DNA from: JAXMHB01 sp046346965
Lineage (GTDB): Bacteria > Pseudomonadota > Gammaproteobacteria > Xanthomonadales > SZUA-5
Assembly (NCBI GenBank): GCA_046346965.1
Contig: JAXMHB010000007.1
Span: forward strand, 1 to 64,000
Direction: 5' to 3'
Length of the DNA: 64,000 nt
Shown here: piece by piece, positions 39,982 through 50,652 of the stretch
How the letters are laid out: every line of letters starts with the position of its first letter
How positions within the stretch are numbered: the first letter of the stretch is position 1
The notes under the pieces: model-generated
The model's input: only the letters and a program-made list of their open reading frames with translations
The model's database searches: none
What the model was told of the DNA's origin: nothing
Translations under genes and position numbers: made by a program

Positions 39982-40412
39982 GCGCGGCAGCACTCGCCGA
40001 TGTGGTGCTGCTGTTGCATGCCTTGATCGTCGCCTACATCGTGCTGGGACTGCCGCTGACCTGGATCGGCGCCTGGCGCGGCTGGGCGTTTGTGCGCCGG
40101 GCCTGGTTTCGACTCACGCACCTCGGCTTGATCGGCTTCGTCGTTGTACAAACGTGGCTCGATCAGCTGTGTCCGCTGACCGTGTGGGAACACCAGCTGC
40201 GGGTGGCCGCGGGGCAGGGTGGCTATCAGCGCTCCTTCATCGAACACTGGCTCAGCGATCTGATCTTTGTCGATCTCAGCCTGTCGGTGCTGGCCTTCGT
40301 CTACACCGGCTTCGGTCTGCTGGTGTGCCTGACGCTGTGGTGGGTGCCGATTGGATCTGCCCACGCCGCCGGCCGCGAGGCGCCTGCAGCGCGCAAGCCT
40401 GAGGCGGCTTGA
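39978..40412 (+). CDS. DUF2784 membrane protein
   Basis: A 144-residue inner-membrane protein with about four helices and conserved HLGLIGFVVVQTWLDQLCPLT and WEHQLR blocks typical of DUF2784. Function unknown. It starts at GTG 39978, overlapping the pepP stop by four bases. The 3' end leads into the hrcA promoter region. Confidence 0.85.
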   Translation: MSAAALADVVLLLHALIVAYIVLGLPLTWIGAWRGWAFVRRAWFRLTHLGLIGFVVVQTWLDQLCPLTVWEHQLRVAAGQGGYQRSFIEHWLSDLIFVDLSLSVLAFVYTGFGLLVCLTLWWVPIGSAHAAGREAPAARKPEAA

Positions 40413-40436
40413 TCCACGGCCGCATCGCCCCCATTG
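40408..40436 (+). promoter_or_regulatory. Sigma-32-like promoter of hrcA
   Basis: CTTGATC at 40408, a 14-bp spacer, then CCCCATTG at 40429. This is close to the heat-shock consensus CTTGAAA-N13/14-CCCCATNT. It straddles the end of the DUF2784 gene and places transcription start near 40441, downstream of every ATG/GTG option for hrcA. Confidence 0.5.
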
Positions 40437-40467
40437 TCTGCGCATCGTCCCGTCCCTGGCTGCCGCG

Positions 40468-41496
40468 TTGAAAGCCCTCGATGCCCGTGCCCGCAAGCTG
40501 CTGCACGACCTGATCGCCCGCTACATCGAGGCGGGTGAACCGGTCGCCTCGGCGCAATTGGCGCGGGATTGCGGCCTCGATCTGTCGCCAGCCACCATCC
40601 GCAACGTGCTGTCCGAGCTCGAAGCCGGTGGCTTGATCCGCTCGCCGCATACCTCGGCCGGGCGGGTGCCCACACCGCAGGGCTATCGGCTGTACGTGGA
40701 CTCGCTGGTGGAGATCGAAGCGCCGTCGGCGCCGCTGGTGGATGCCATTCAAGCGCGTTTGCCCAGCGATGCGGTCACCGATCAGGTGCTGCGCAGCGCC
40801 AGTCGGGTGTTGTCCGAACTGACCGGCTGCGCCGGCATCGTCTCGGTGCCGCGGCGCGAACAGCTGCCGGTGCGCCAGCTGGAATTCGTGCAGCTGGCCT
40901 CGCGCCGCCTGCTGGTGATCCTGGTGTTCGAGGACGGTCAGGTGCAGAACCGCCTGCTGCAGACCGAGCACGAGTTCAGCGCCGAGCAGCTGGAATCGGC
41001 GGCGCGCGCGCTGACCGCGCGCTTTGCCGGCCAATGTCTGCCGGCGGTGCAGCATCAGCTGGCGAGTGAGCTGGCCGCCACCAAAGCGGCGCTCGACGGC
41101 CGCTGCTGCAAGCTGGTGGATGCCGCCGAGTCCGCACTGCGCGTGTGCAGCGAGAGCGAGCTGCTGATCGCCGGCGAGGCGCGGCTGGCCGCGCACGAGG
41201 AACTCGCCGATGTACACCGGTTGCGCGGGCTCTTCGATGCCTTTGAGCAGCAGCGCGATCTGCTGGAACTGGTCGAAAACGCCGTCCGCGCCGACGATGT
41301 GCGCCTGTTCATCGGCGAGGAATCGGGCTTTGCCCCCTTCGCCTCCTGCGCGGTGATCACCGCGCCCTATCACCGCAAGGGCCAGGCGATCGGCGTGCTG
41401 GGTGTCATTGGGCCGACGCGGCTCGACTACCAGCGCGTGATTCCGGTGGTGCGCGCCACCGCGCAGGCCGTGGGTTCCGCCTTGAATCTGGCGTAA
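40468..41496 (+). CDS. hrcA: Heat-inducible transcription repressor HrcA
   Basis: 342 residues from TTG 40468. The N-terminal winged helix is ARARKLLHDLIARYIEAGEP, ATIRNVLSELEAGGLIRSPH and the family hallmark TSAGRVPTPQGYRLYVD. The C-terminal GAF-like domain carries LQTEHEFSAEQLE and a conserved tail VIGPTRLDYQRVIPVV. HrcA represses groE/dnaK operons by binding CIRCE; no CIRCE element is seen in the window, so its operator may lie elsewhere or differ. No ATG or GTG lies at a suitable place and the heat-shock promoter sits at 40408-40436, so the TTG start is likely but not certain. Confidence 0.9.
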   Translation: MKALDARARKLLHDLIARYIEAGEPVASAQLARDCGLDLSPATIRNVLSELEAGGLIRSPHTSAGRVPTPQGYRLYVDSLVEIEAPSAPLVDAIQARLPSDAVTDQVLRSASRVLSELTGCAGIVSVPRREQLPVRQLEFVQLASRRLLVILVFEDGQVQNRLLQTEHEFSAEQLESAARALTARFAGQCLPAVQHQLASELAATKAALDGRCCKLVDAAESALRVCSESELLIAGEARLAAHEELADVHRLRGLFDAFEQQRDLLELVENAVRADDVRLFIGEESGFAPFASCAVITAPYHRKGQAIGVLGVIGPTRLDYQRVIPVVRATAQAVGSALNLA

Positions 41497-41508
41497 TCGC
41501 CCCCACCC
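41481..41508 (+). promoter_or_regulatory. Sigma-32-like promoter of grpE
   Basis: CTTGAAT at 41481, a 13-bp spacer, then CCCCACCC at 41501, overlapping the end of hrcA. The -35 box matches the heat-shock consensus in six of seven bases; the -10 box matches in its first five. Confidence 0.45.
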
Positions 41509-41530
41509 TGCGGCAACCTGTTGATTTTCT

Positions 41531-41548
41531 GTGAGGGAGTACCTCCAC
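41531..41548 (+). promoter_or_regulatory. Hairpin over the grpE ribosome-binding site
   Basis: GTGAGG, loop GAGTA, CCTCCAC: a short stem with one bulged C that pairs part of the GAGGGAG ribosome-binding region three bases before the ATG. It could act as a simple RNA thermometer for a heat-shock gene. Inference from base pairing only. Confidence 0.3.
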
Positions 41549-41550
41549 GC

Positions 41551-42078
41551 ATGCACGCATCGAGTGAATCTGAGCGTACCAACGAGCCCTCGGCCGACGG
41601 TTTCGGGCCGGCCGGCGAGGCCCTGGACACCCTGCGCCAGCGCGTGGCGGAGCTGGAAGCGCAGCTGCTGCGCGAGCGCGCCGAGCTGGAAAACCAGCGC
41701 AAGCGCTGGCTGCGCGAGTTCGAGCAGGCGCGCAAGTTTGGCGCCGAGCGCCTGCTCGGCGAACTGCTGCCGGTCTTGGACAGCCTGGAACAGGGCCTGA
41801 AAGCCGCCGAGGCGCCGGGCGCCGGCGTGGACAGCCTGAAGCAGGGCAGCGAGATGACCCTGCGTCTGCTGCAGAAGGCGTCGGAGACCAACGGTCTGGT
41901 CGGTTTGAATCCCGAGGGCCAGCGTTTCGACCCGGATCAGCATCAGGCGATGGGCATGCAGCCCTCGGCCGAGGTGCCGGCAGACCATGTACTGATGGTG
42001 CTGCAGAAGGGCTACCGTTTGCACGAGCGTCTGGTCCGTCCGGCGCTGGTGATCGTCAGTCAGGGCCCGGCGAACTGA
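41551..42078 (+). CDS. grpE: GrpE nucleotide exchange factor
   Basis: A 175-residue dimeric co-chaperone that releases ADP from DnaK. A long coiled-coil (LDTLRQRVAELEAQLLRERAEL to the family segment NQRKRWLREFEQARKFGAER) precedes the C-terminal beta domain ending in DPDQHQAMGMQPSAEVP and GYRLHERLVRPALVIVS. ATG 41551 is chosen; an upstream in-frame start at 41521 lacks a binding site. Sits between hrcA and dnaK as expected. Confidence 0.95.
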   Translation: MHASSESERTNEPSADGFGPAGEALDTLRQRVAELEAQLLRERAELENQRKRWLREFEQARKFGAERLLGELLPVLDSLEQGLKAAEAPGAGVDSLKQGSEMTLRLLQKASETNGLVGLNPEGQRFDPDQHQAMGMQPSAEVPADHVLMVLQKGYRLHERLVRPALVIVSQGPAN

Positions 42079-42096
42079 AGGGCAGCGGGCGGGGCT

Positions 42097-42124
42097 CTTG
42101 GCCTCGTCGAATTTGTCCCCAAAT
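42097..42124 (+). promoter_or_regulatory. Sigma-32-like promoter of dnaK
   Basis: CTTGGCC at 42097, a 13-bp spacer, then CCCCAAAT at 42117. The -10 box is good; the -35 box keeps CTTG only. A short hairpin TGGGGC-AGG-GCCCCA follows at 42136-42150 in the leader, before the AGGAG site of dnaK. Confidence 0.4.
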
Positions 42125-42178
42125 CAGGGCACAGTTGGGGCAGGGCCCCAGAACGAATCCACATTCAGGAGCACATTC

Positions 42179-44095
<1,917 letters not shown>

Positions 44096-44102
44096 GTCGC
44101 AG

Positions 44103-44132
44103 GACCGCCCCGGAATAGCCGGGGCGGTCTTT
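44103..44132 (+). terminator. Rho-independent terminator after dnaK
   Basis: GACCGCCCCGG, loop AATAG, CCGGGGCGGTC: an 11-bp perfect stem followed by a short TTT. The T run is short, so it may attenuate rather than fully stop transcription into dnaJ. Confidence 0.75.
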
Positions 44133-44143
44133 CCTCGGAGGCG

Positions 44144-44236
44144 GTGAAAAGTGAAAAGTGAAAAGTGAAAAGTGAGCGCGTTGCAGTTGGTTGCTGCTAG
44201 TCATTTACTTTTAACTTTTAACCTTTCACTCTTTTC
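44144..44236. repeat. GTGAAAA tandem repeat with facing T-rich arm
   Basis: Four perfect 7-bp GTGAAAA units (44144-44171) are followed 30 bp later by a T-rich stretch (44201-44236) made of degenerate TTTTAAC/TTTCAC units that are roughly their reverse complement. Together they could form a long imperfect hairpin between dnaK and dnaJ. Confidence 0.65.
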
Positions 44237-44296
44237 GGCCCGCTACCGCCCTGGCCCTCCGTCTCACTGCAACCCCAGCAACTTTCGAATTGTCCA

Positions 44297-45427
44297 ATGT
44301 CCAAACGCGACTACTACGAAATCCTCGGTGTGCAGAAGAACGCCACCGATGAAGAACTGAAGAAGGCGTTTCGACGTCTGGCGATGAAGCTGCATCCGGA
44401 TCGCAATCCGGACGATCCGGAGGCGCAGGAGAAGTTCAAGGAGGCCAAGGAAGCCTACGAAGTGCTGTCCGACGCGCAGCAGCGGGCAGCCTATGACCGC
44501 CATGGGCATGCCGGACTCGGCGGCGCCGCTGGGCGCGGTGCGGGGGCGGGTGGGCCGGATTTGGGCGATATTTTCGGCGACATCTTTGGCGACATCTTCG
44601 GCAATCGCGGCGGCGGTGGTGGCGGTCAGCGCCAGCGGCGCGGCTCCGATCTACGCTATGTGCTGGAGTTGGATCTCGAGGAAGCGGTCAGCGGCGTCGA
44701 GCGCGAAATCCGCGTGCCGACGCTGGTCGGCTGCCACCATTGCGCCAGTTCGGGCTCCGCCGATGGCAAAACCAGCACCTGCAAAACCTGCGGCGGCTAT
44801 GGCCGCGTGCGCGTGCAAAACGGCATTTTCTCGATCCAGCAGGGCTGTCCCAGCTGCGGCGGTGCCGGCAAGACCATCAGCAATCCCTGCACGCATTGCC
44901 GCGGCAGCGGTCGACTGGAAGAGGAAAAGCGCGTCCGCGTCAAAGTGCCGGCCGGTGTCGATCAGGGCGATCGCATCCGCCTGACTGGTGAAGGTGAGGC
45001 TGGTCCCGCGGGTGCACCGGCGGGCGATCTCTACGTCGAAATGGCGGTGCGCGAGCACCCGATCTTCAAACGCGACGGCGACGATCTCTATTGCGAGATC
45101 CCGATCCGCGTCACCACGGCAGCGCTGGGCGGCGAGCTGAAGATTCCCACCCTCGACGGCAGCGCCATGCTGAAGATCCCGGATGGCACGCAGACCGGCA
45201 AGATTTTCCGTCTGCGCGGCAAGGGCGTGCAGTCGGTGCGCAGCAGCGGCAAGGGCGATCTGATGTGTCGCGTGGTGGTGGAAACGCCGGTCAAACTGAC
45301 TGCCGAGCAGCGCGAACTGCTGGCGCAGCTGGAATCGAGCTTTACCGGCGAGGACGCCCCGCACAGCCCGCGTTCCACCTCCTGGCTCGACAGCGTCAAG
45401 GACTTCTTCGCGCGCATGGGGGCGTGA
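44297..45427 (+). CDS. dnaJ: Chaperone DnaJ (Hsp40, type I)
   Basis: A 376-residue co-chaperone. The J domain has HPD at 33-35; the Gly/Phe region contains a triple DIFG repeat (12-bp units at about 44565-44602); the zinc domain has four CxxC pairs (CHHC, CKTC, CPSC, CTHC), the first lacking one of the usual glycines; a C-terminal substrate domain follows. It stimulates DnaK ATPase and delivers clients. The 200-bp gap with a terminator suggests partly independent expression from dnaK. Confidence 0.97.
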   Translation: MSKRDYYEILGVQKNATDEELKKAFRRLAMKLHPDRNPDDPEAQEKFKEAKEAYEVLSDAQQRAAYDRHGHAGLGGAAGRGAGAGGPDLGDIFGDIFGDIFGNRGGGGGGQRQRRGSDLRYVLELDLEEAVSGVEREIRVPTLVGCHHCASSGSADGKTSTCKTCGGYGRVRVQNGIFSIQQGCPSCGGAGKTISNPCTHCRGSGRLEEEKRVRVKVPAGVDQGDRIRLTGEGEAGPAGAPAGDLYVEMAVREHPIFKRDGDDLYCEIPIRVTTAALGGELKIPTLDGSAMLKIPDGTQTGKIFRLRGKGVQSVRSSGKGDLMCRVVVETPVKLTAEQRELLAQLESSFTGEDAPHSPRSTSWLDSVKDFFARMGA

Positions 45428-45494
45428 TCGCGGGCACATCCGCGCCGGGCGGATGTGATTGAATCGCGGCAGTCCGTCCAGCCGAGGAAGCCCC

Positions 45495-46301
45495 ATGCAC
45501 ACGCCGGTGGTCCGCATTGCCGTTCATGGCGCCGCCGGGCGCATGGGCATCGAGGTGCTGCGTGCGATCCAGGCCCGCCGCGACTGTGAACTGGCAGTGG
45601 CGCTGGTACGCGCTGCCTCCGGTTGGGTCGATGAGCCGCTGTCGCTGGCGCTCGGCAGCGCTGCCCCCGATCAGGACTTCAAGGCCGCGCTCGATCCCGA
45701 TATCGAGATCCAGACACTGATCGATTTTTCCACGCCAGACGCGCTGGAAACGGCGCTGACCATGGCGCTGCAGCGCAAAGTGGCATTCGTCTGCGGCACC
45801 ACGGGTCTGAATACTCCGGCAATGGCGCGGCTGCGCGAGGCGGCGCGGCAGATTCCGGTGCTGTGGAGCGCCAACTTCAGCTTGGGCGTGGCCTTGCTCA
45901 AGCGCGTGGCGGCGATGGCTGCCGCGCAGTTGGGCCCCGAGTTCGACGCCGAGATCCTGGAAGTGCATCACCGCCACAAGAAGGACGCGCCCTCGGGCAC
46001 CGCGCTGGCTTTGGGTCGCGCCATCGCGGTGGCGCGCGAGCATGTGTTCGAGGACGTGGCGCGGCTGTCCCGCAACGGGCTCGGGGATGCGCGCGGCAGC
46101 GGTGAGATTGGCTTTGCCGCGCTGCGCGCCGCCGATGTGGTCGGCGAGCACACAGTGATGTTCGCCTCCGAAGGCGAGCGCCTGGAGTTCACCCACCGCG
46201 CCAATTCGCGCTCGATCTTCGCCAGCGGCGCCGTGCGCAGTGCCATCTGGCTGTCGCGTCAGCCGCCTGGTTGGTACGACCTGACGGACGTGCTCGGCTG
46301 A
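45495..46301 (+). CDS. dapB: 4-hydroxy-tetrahydrodipicolinate reductase
   Basis: A 268-residue NAD(P)H enzyme of the diaminopimelate/lysine pathway. The nucleotide-binding motif is VHGAAGRMG at the N-terminus, the family block is FVCGTTGL, and the catalytic loop is EVHHRHKKDAPSGTAL with the His-His and Lys residues used in substrate binding. ATG 45495 follows GAGGAAG. It lies 67 bp after dnaJ, the order typical of this group. It ends convergent with miaB, 105 bp away. Confidence 0.96.
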   Translation: MHTPVVRIAVHGAAGRMGIEVLRAIQARRDCELAVALVRAASGWVDEPLSLALGSAAPDQDFKAALDPDIEIQTLIDFSTPDALETALTMALQRKVAFVCGTTGLNTPAMARLREAARQIPVLWSANFSLGVALLKRVAAMAAAQLGPEFDAEILEVHHRHKKDAPSGTALALGRAIAVAREHVFEDVARLSRNGLGDARGSGEIGFAALRAADVVGEHTVMFASEGERLEFTHRANSRSIFASGAVRSAIWLSRQPPGWYDLTDVLG

Positions 46302-46406
46302 GGGCAGCGTCTTCGGTGGCAGCCGCGTGCTGCGCGAAACTCGCGTGAACCTTTGGGCGCTTGCCGAAGTCTTTGCTGCACACCCCGGCGGAGCGCCAGC
46401 CCTGGT

Positions 46407-47750
46407 TCAGCTGCTGACGGTCTCGGCCGTCAGCACGCGACCGCGCAGGCTGTTGCTCATCGTCTCGGTGATCACCACATCGACGAATTGCCCGATCAAG
46501 CGCGCGGGCGCCGCGAAGTTGACGTAGCGCATGTTCTCGGTGCGCCCGGTCAGTTCCTGCGGATTCTTGCGGCTGGGGCCCTCGACCAGCACGCGCTGGG
46601 TGCTGCCGACCATGGACTGGCTGATCTCGCGTGCAAACTCGTTGATGCGCGCCTGCAGGCGATAAAGCCGCTCCTTCTTGACTTGTTCGGGCGTGTCGTC
46701 CGGCAGGTTGGCGGCCGGTGTGCCCGGGCGGCGGCTGTAGATGAAGGAAAAGCTCTGATCGAAGCGGATGTCCTCGACCAGCTTCATCGTGGCATCGAAA
46801 TCGGCCTCGGTTTCGCCCGGGAAGCCGACAATGATGTCGGTTGAGATGCTGATATCCGGCCGCACCGCGCGCAGTTTGCGGATCTTCTGCTTGTACTCCA
46901 GCACCGTGTGGCCGCGCTTCATCGCGGCAAGAATGCGATCAGAACCCGCCTGCACCGGCAGATGCAGATAGTTGGCCAGCTTGTCGCACTCGGCGTAGGC
47001 GGCGATCAGGCTGTCGTTGAACTCCACCGGGTGCGAGGTGGTGAAGCGGATGCGGCCGATGCCGTCGATCTGGGCGATGTACTGGATCAGCAGACCGAGA
47101 TCACAGACGCTGCCGTCATGCATTTGACCGCGGTAGGCGTTGACGTTCTGGCCGAGCAGATTGACCTCGCGCACGCCCTGGTCGGCCAGGCTGGCGATCT
47201 CGGCGATGACGTCGTCGAAGGGGCGGCTGACTTCCTCGCCGCGGGTGTACGGCACCACGCAGAAGGAGCAGTACTTGCTGCAGCCTTCCATGATCGAGAC
47301 AAAGGCGGTCGGGCCTTCGGCGCGCGGCGCCGGCAGGCGATCGAACTTCTCGATCTCCGGGAAGGAGATGTCCACCTGCGGTTTGCGCTCGCTGCGCAAG
47401 CGGCTGACCATCTCCGGCAGGCGGTGCAGCGTTTGCGGGCCGAACACCAGATCGACGTAAGGGGCGCGCTTGACGATGGCCTCGCCCTCCTGACTGGCGA
47501 CGCAGCCGCCGACGCCGATCACCAGATGCGGCTTGGCCTGCTTCAGCAGACGCCAGTGCCCCAGCTGGCTGTAGACCTTGTCCTGCGCCTTCTCGCGGAT
47601 CGCGCAGGTGTTGACCAGGATGACGTCGGCCTCGGTCTCGTCCTCGGTCAGCGTCATGCCTTCGGCTGCCGCCAGCACGTCGGCCATTTTGGACGAGTCG
47701 TACTCGTTCATCTGGCAACCGTGGGTCTTGATGTACAACTTGCCGGCCAT
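46407..47750 (-). CDS. miaB: tRNA-2-methylthio-N6-isopentenyladenosine synthase
   Basis: A 447-residue radical-SAM methylthiotransferase that converts i6A37 of tRNA to ms2i6A37. The N-terminal domain has the second cluster's three cysteines in HGCQMNEYDS, NTCAIREKA and GVGGCVAS; the radical SAM cluster is C157, C161, C164 (EGCSKYCSFC); a C-terminal TRAM domain follows. All ligands are intact. Divergent from pcnB across a 194-bp gap. Confidence 0.97.
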   Translation of the reverse strand: MAGKLYIKTHGCQMNEYDSSKMADVLAAAEGMTLTEDETEADVILVNTCAIREKAQDKVYSQLGHWRLLKQAKPHLVIGVGGCVASQEGEAIVKRAPYVDLVFGPQTLHRLPEMVSRLRSERKPQVDISFPEIEKFDRLPAPRAEGPTAFVSIMEGCSKYCSFCVVPYTRGEEVSRPFDDVIAEIASLADQGVREVNLLGQNVNAYRGQMHDGSVCDLGLLIQYIAQIDGIGRIRFTTSHPVEFNDSLIAAYAECDKLANYLHLPVQAGSDRILAAMKRGHTVLEYKQKIRKLRAVRPDISISTDIIVGFPGETEADFDATMKLVEDIRFDQSFSFIYSRRPGTPAANLPDDTPEQVKKERLYRLQARINEFAREISQSMVGSTQRVLVEGPSRKNPQELTGRTENMRYVNFAAPARLIGQFVDVVITETMSNSLRGRVLTAETVSS

Positions 47751-47944
47751 GGCAGCACTCGGACACGCAATAGGGGCGGCGATTGTAGGGCAGGTGGGCT
47801 GGAGTGCACGAGGGCACCGGCGGTCGGCTGGCTGGTCTGCGCTGCGCTGCCGCCTGCATGTCTGCGTGCGCTCGCGGCCAAGCTTGCATAAACTAACGCG
47901 CGGACGCAGGACGGCGCCGCTGGATCGACAAGGACAGTTACTGG

Positions 47945-49303
47945 ATGGAGATGGACGGTGATACCCGCGACGTGCGCGACGAGCCTTTGCTGCTGACGCG
48001 CGCGCAGCATTCGATTTCCCGCAAGCACATCAGCCAGGCGGCGGTGCGCGTACTCTACGGTTTGCATGAGGCCGGATATCAGGCGCACTTGGTCGGTGGC
48101 GCCGTGCGCGATCTGCTGCTGGGCGGCAGCCCCAAAGACTATGACGTGGCGACCGACGCGCACCCGGAGGATATCCGCCGCGTGTTCCGCAACTGCCGAC
48201 TGATCGGCCGGCGTTTCGTCATCGCCCACGTGCGCTACGGCAACGAAATCATCGAGGTGACCACGTTCCGCGGCAGCGGCGCCGGCACCGAGGACGATCC
48301 CAATCGCGAAGTGGAAGCCGAGGGGCTGATCCTGCGCGACAACGTGTTCGGTACCATCGAGGAAGATGCGCGCCGGCGCGATTTCACCGTGAATGCGCTG
48401 TACTACAGCATCGACGATTTCGCCGTGCGCGATTACGTGGGCGGCCTCAGGGACCTGGAACTGCGTCAGCTGCGCCTGATCGGCGATCCCGAGCAGCGCT
48501 ACCGCGAGGATCCGGTGCGCATGCTGCGCGCCGCGCGGCTGGCGGCGAAGCTCGGGTTTTCGATTGAGAAATCCACCGAGGAGCCGATCGGCCGATTGGC
48601 ACCGCTGCTCGATGCGATCCCGCCGGCGCGGTTGTTTGACGATCTGCAGAAGCTGTTTTTGTACGGCGAGGCCGAAAAGAGCTACGAGCAACTGCTGCGC
48701 CTGCGCCTGTTCGAGCACCTGTTCCCCACCGTCAGCATCAACGAAGACACCGGCGAGCCCTACGCCGGCGCCTTGATCCGAGCGGCGCTGCGCAGCACCG
48801 ATGCCCGCGTGCGCGAAGGCAAGCCGGTGACGCCGGCCTTTTTGTTCGCGGCCTTCCTGTGGGAACCGTTCCAGATGGAATGCGCGCAGATCGACCCCAG
48901 CGTCGAGGGCGCGCTCGGGGATGCGGCCGAACTGGTGTTCCGCGATGCGGTCGAACGCGTTGCGCTGCCGCGGCGTTTCTCCATCGTCACCCGCGAGATC
49001 TGGGAGCTGCAGCCGCGCCTGGCGACCAATTCGCCGGGCCGCGCCAAGCGCCTGCTGCGGCATCCGCGCTTCCGCGCCGCCTACGATTTTCTGGTGCTGC
49101 GTGCCGAGGTCGATCCCGATCTGCGGGCGCTCGCCGAGCGCTGGGAGCGTGCGCAGACGGTGGACGACAAGTCCTTCGATGCCTTGTTCCGCGCCGCGCC
49201 AGCAGAAGCGCGACCGGCGCCCGAGGGCGCACCGGCGCAGGTGCCGGCCAAGCGCCGCCGCCGGCGTCGCCGCAAGGGCCCGGCGCTCGTACCGAGCGAA
49301 TGA
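47945..49303 (+). CDS. pcnB: Poly(A) polymerase I
   Basis: A 452-residue nucleotidyltransferase that adds poly(A) tails to RNA 3' ends and so promotes decay. The catalytic GG at 51-52 (VGGAVRD) and the metal-binding D65/D67 (KDYDVAT) are followed by RRRDFTVNALYY and the RNA-binding region EDPVRMLRAARLAAKLGF. The C-terminus is a highly basic tail (AKRRRRRRRK), as in the PAP subgroup rather than CCA-adding enzymes. Stop overlaps folK by ATGA. Confidence 0.93.
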   Translation: MEMDGDTRDVRDEPLLLTRAQHSISRKHISQAAVRVLYGLHEAGYQAHLVGGAVRDLLLGGSPKDYDVATDAHPEDIRRVFRNCRLIGRRFVIAHVRYGNEIIEVTTFRGSGAGTEDDPNREVEAEGLILRDNVFGTIEEDARRRDFTVNALYYSIDDFAVRDYVGGLRDLELRQLRLIGDPEQRYREDPVRMLRAARLAAKLGFSIEKSTEEPIGRLAPLLDAIPPARLFDDLQKLFLYGEAEKSYEQLLRLRLFEHLFPTVSINEDTGEPYAGALIRAALRSTDARVREGKPVTPAFLFAAFLWEPFQMECAQIDPSVEGALGDAAELVFRDAVERVALPRRFSIVTREIWELQPRLATNSPGRAKRLLRHPRFRAAYDFLVLRAEVDPDLRALAERWERAQTVDDKSFDALFRAAPAEARPAPEGAPAQVPAKRRRRRRRKGPALVPSE

Positions 49304-49809
49304 ACGTGGAGCCCGTGTATCTCGGGCTCGGCAGCAATCTCGGTGATCGCCACGCCCATCTGGCGGGCGCCCTCGCCAGCCTGCGCGCGCATCCGGCGGT
49401 CCATGGGCTGCGCGTCTCGGCCATCTACGAGTCCGAACCCTGGGGCGATGCCGAGCAGCCGCGCTACTACAACGCCGTCGCCTGCCTGCACACCACGCTG
49501 GCGCCGCTGGCACTGCTCGATCTGCTGCTGTCGATCGAAGCCGCGCACGGCCGCGTGCGCGCGCCTGACCGCCGCAACGGGCCGCGCACGCTGGATCTCG
49601 ATCTGCTGGCGTATGGCGAGCGCGTGCTCGATCTGCCGCGGCTGACGCTGCCGCATCCGCGGCTGGCCGAGCGCGCCTTTGTCCTGCTGCCGCTGCACGA
49701 GCTGGCCCCGCAGCTGGTGCTGCCGGGTCTGGGCCCGATCGCGAGCCTGCTGCAACCGGGATTCGCTAGTCTGTGCTGGCGCGCCGTTGGCGCCCCTCCC
49801 CTCGATTGA
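49300..49809 (+). CDS. folK: HPPK, folate biosynthesis pyrophosphokinase
   Basis: A 169-residue cytosolic kinase that transfers pyrophosphate from ATP to 6-hydroxymethyl-dihydropterin. It opens VYLGLGSNLGDRHAHL and carries the signature DRRNGPRTLDLDLLAYG with the two metal-binding aspartates. ATG 49300 overlaps the pcnB stop; a much longer reading upstream lies inside pcnB and is rejected. First of the folK-panB-panC run. Confidence 0.95.
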   Translation: MNVEPVYLGLGSNLGDRHAHLAGALASLRAHPAVHGLRVSAIYESEPWGDAEQPRYYNAVACLHTTLAPLALLDLLLSIEAAHGRVRAPDRRNGPRTLDLDLLAYGERVLDLPRLTLPHPRLAERAFVLLPLHELAPQLVLPGLGPIASLLQPGFASLCWRAVGAPPLD

Positions 49810-49824
49810 CCGAAACGAGCCGCC

Positions 49825-50652
49825 ATGTACGCTACCGTCGCCTCCACCCCGCCGCAGAAGCCGGTGTCCGTGCCCGGCCTGCGCAAGATGAAGCAGGACG
49901 GCACGCCGATCGCGGCGCTGACCGGCTATGACGCCAGCTTCGCCCACGTGCTCGACAGTTCGGGCGTCGACGTCGTGCTGGTGGGCGACTCGCTCGGCAT
50001 GGTCGTGCAGGGTCAGCCGACCACGCTGCCGGTCACGGTCGACCACATCGTCTATCACTGCGCCGCCGTCCGCCGCGGACTGAGCCGGGCGCTGCTGATG
50101 GCGGACATGCCTTTCCTGAGCTATGCCACGCCGGAACAGGCACTGGCCACCGCCAAGCGTCTGCTGGTCGATGCCGGCGCCGCGATGGTCAAGCTGGAGG
50201 GCGGCCAGGACTGCGTGCTCGAGGTCATCCGCTTTCTCACCGAGCGCGAGGTGCCGGTGTGTGCGCATCTGGGCCTGACCCCGCAGTCGGTGCTGCGCAT
50301 GGGCGGCTTTCGCGTGCAGGGACGCGAACAAGCCGCGCAACAAAAGATGCTGGAACAAGCGCATGCGGTGGTCGCGGCCGGCGCTGAGGCGCTGGTATTG
50401 GAGTGCGTGCCCGCCACGCTGGCGGCCGAAATCACCCAGGCCATCGAGATTCCGACCATCGGCATCGGTGCCGGCGTCCATTGCGATGGCCAAATCCTGG
50501 TCAGCTACGATCTGCTTGGCATCACCCCGGGCAAGCGCGTCCGCTTCACCAAGGACTTTCTGATCGAAACCGGCAGCGTGCATCAGGCCATCGAGCGCTA
50601 CGTGGCCGACGTTCGTGCGCGGCGCTTTCCGGCCGCCGAGCACAGCTTCTAA
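49825..50652 (+). CDS. panB: Ketopantoate hydroxymethyltransferase
   Basis: A 275-residue enzyme of pantothenate synthesis that makes ketopantoate from 2-oxoisovalerate and methylene-THF. The metal-binding DSLGMVVQG, the segment GGQDCVLEV and the conserved IPTIGIGAGVHCDGQILV with YDLLGI are all present. It begins 15 bp after folK. It shares the operon with panC. Confidence 0.97.
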   Translation: MYATVASTPPQKPVSVPGLRKMKQDGTPIAALTGYDASFAHVLDSSGVDVVLVGDSLGMVVQGQPTTLPVTVDHIVYHCAAVRRGLSRALLMADMPFLSYATPEQALATAKRLLVDAGAAMVKLEGGQDCVLEVIRFLTEREVPVCAHLGLTPQSVLRMGGFRVQGREQAAQQKMLEQAHAVVAAGAEALVLECVPATLAAEITQAIEIPTIGIGAGVHCDGQILVSYDLLGITPGKRVRFTKDFLIETGSVHQAIERYVADVRARRFPAAEHSF

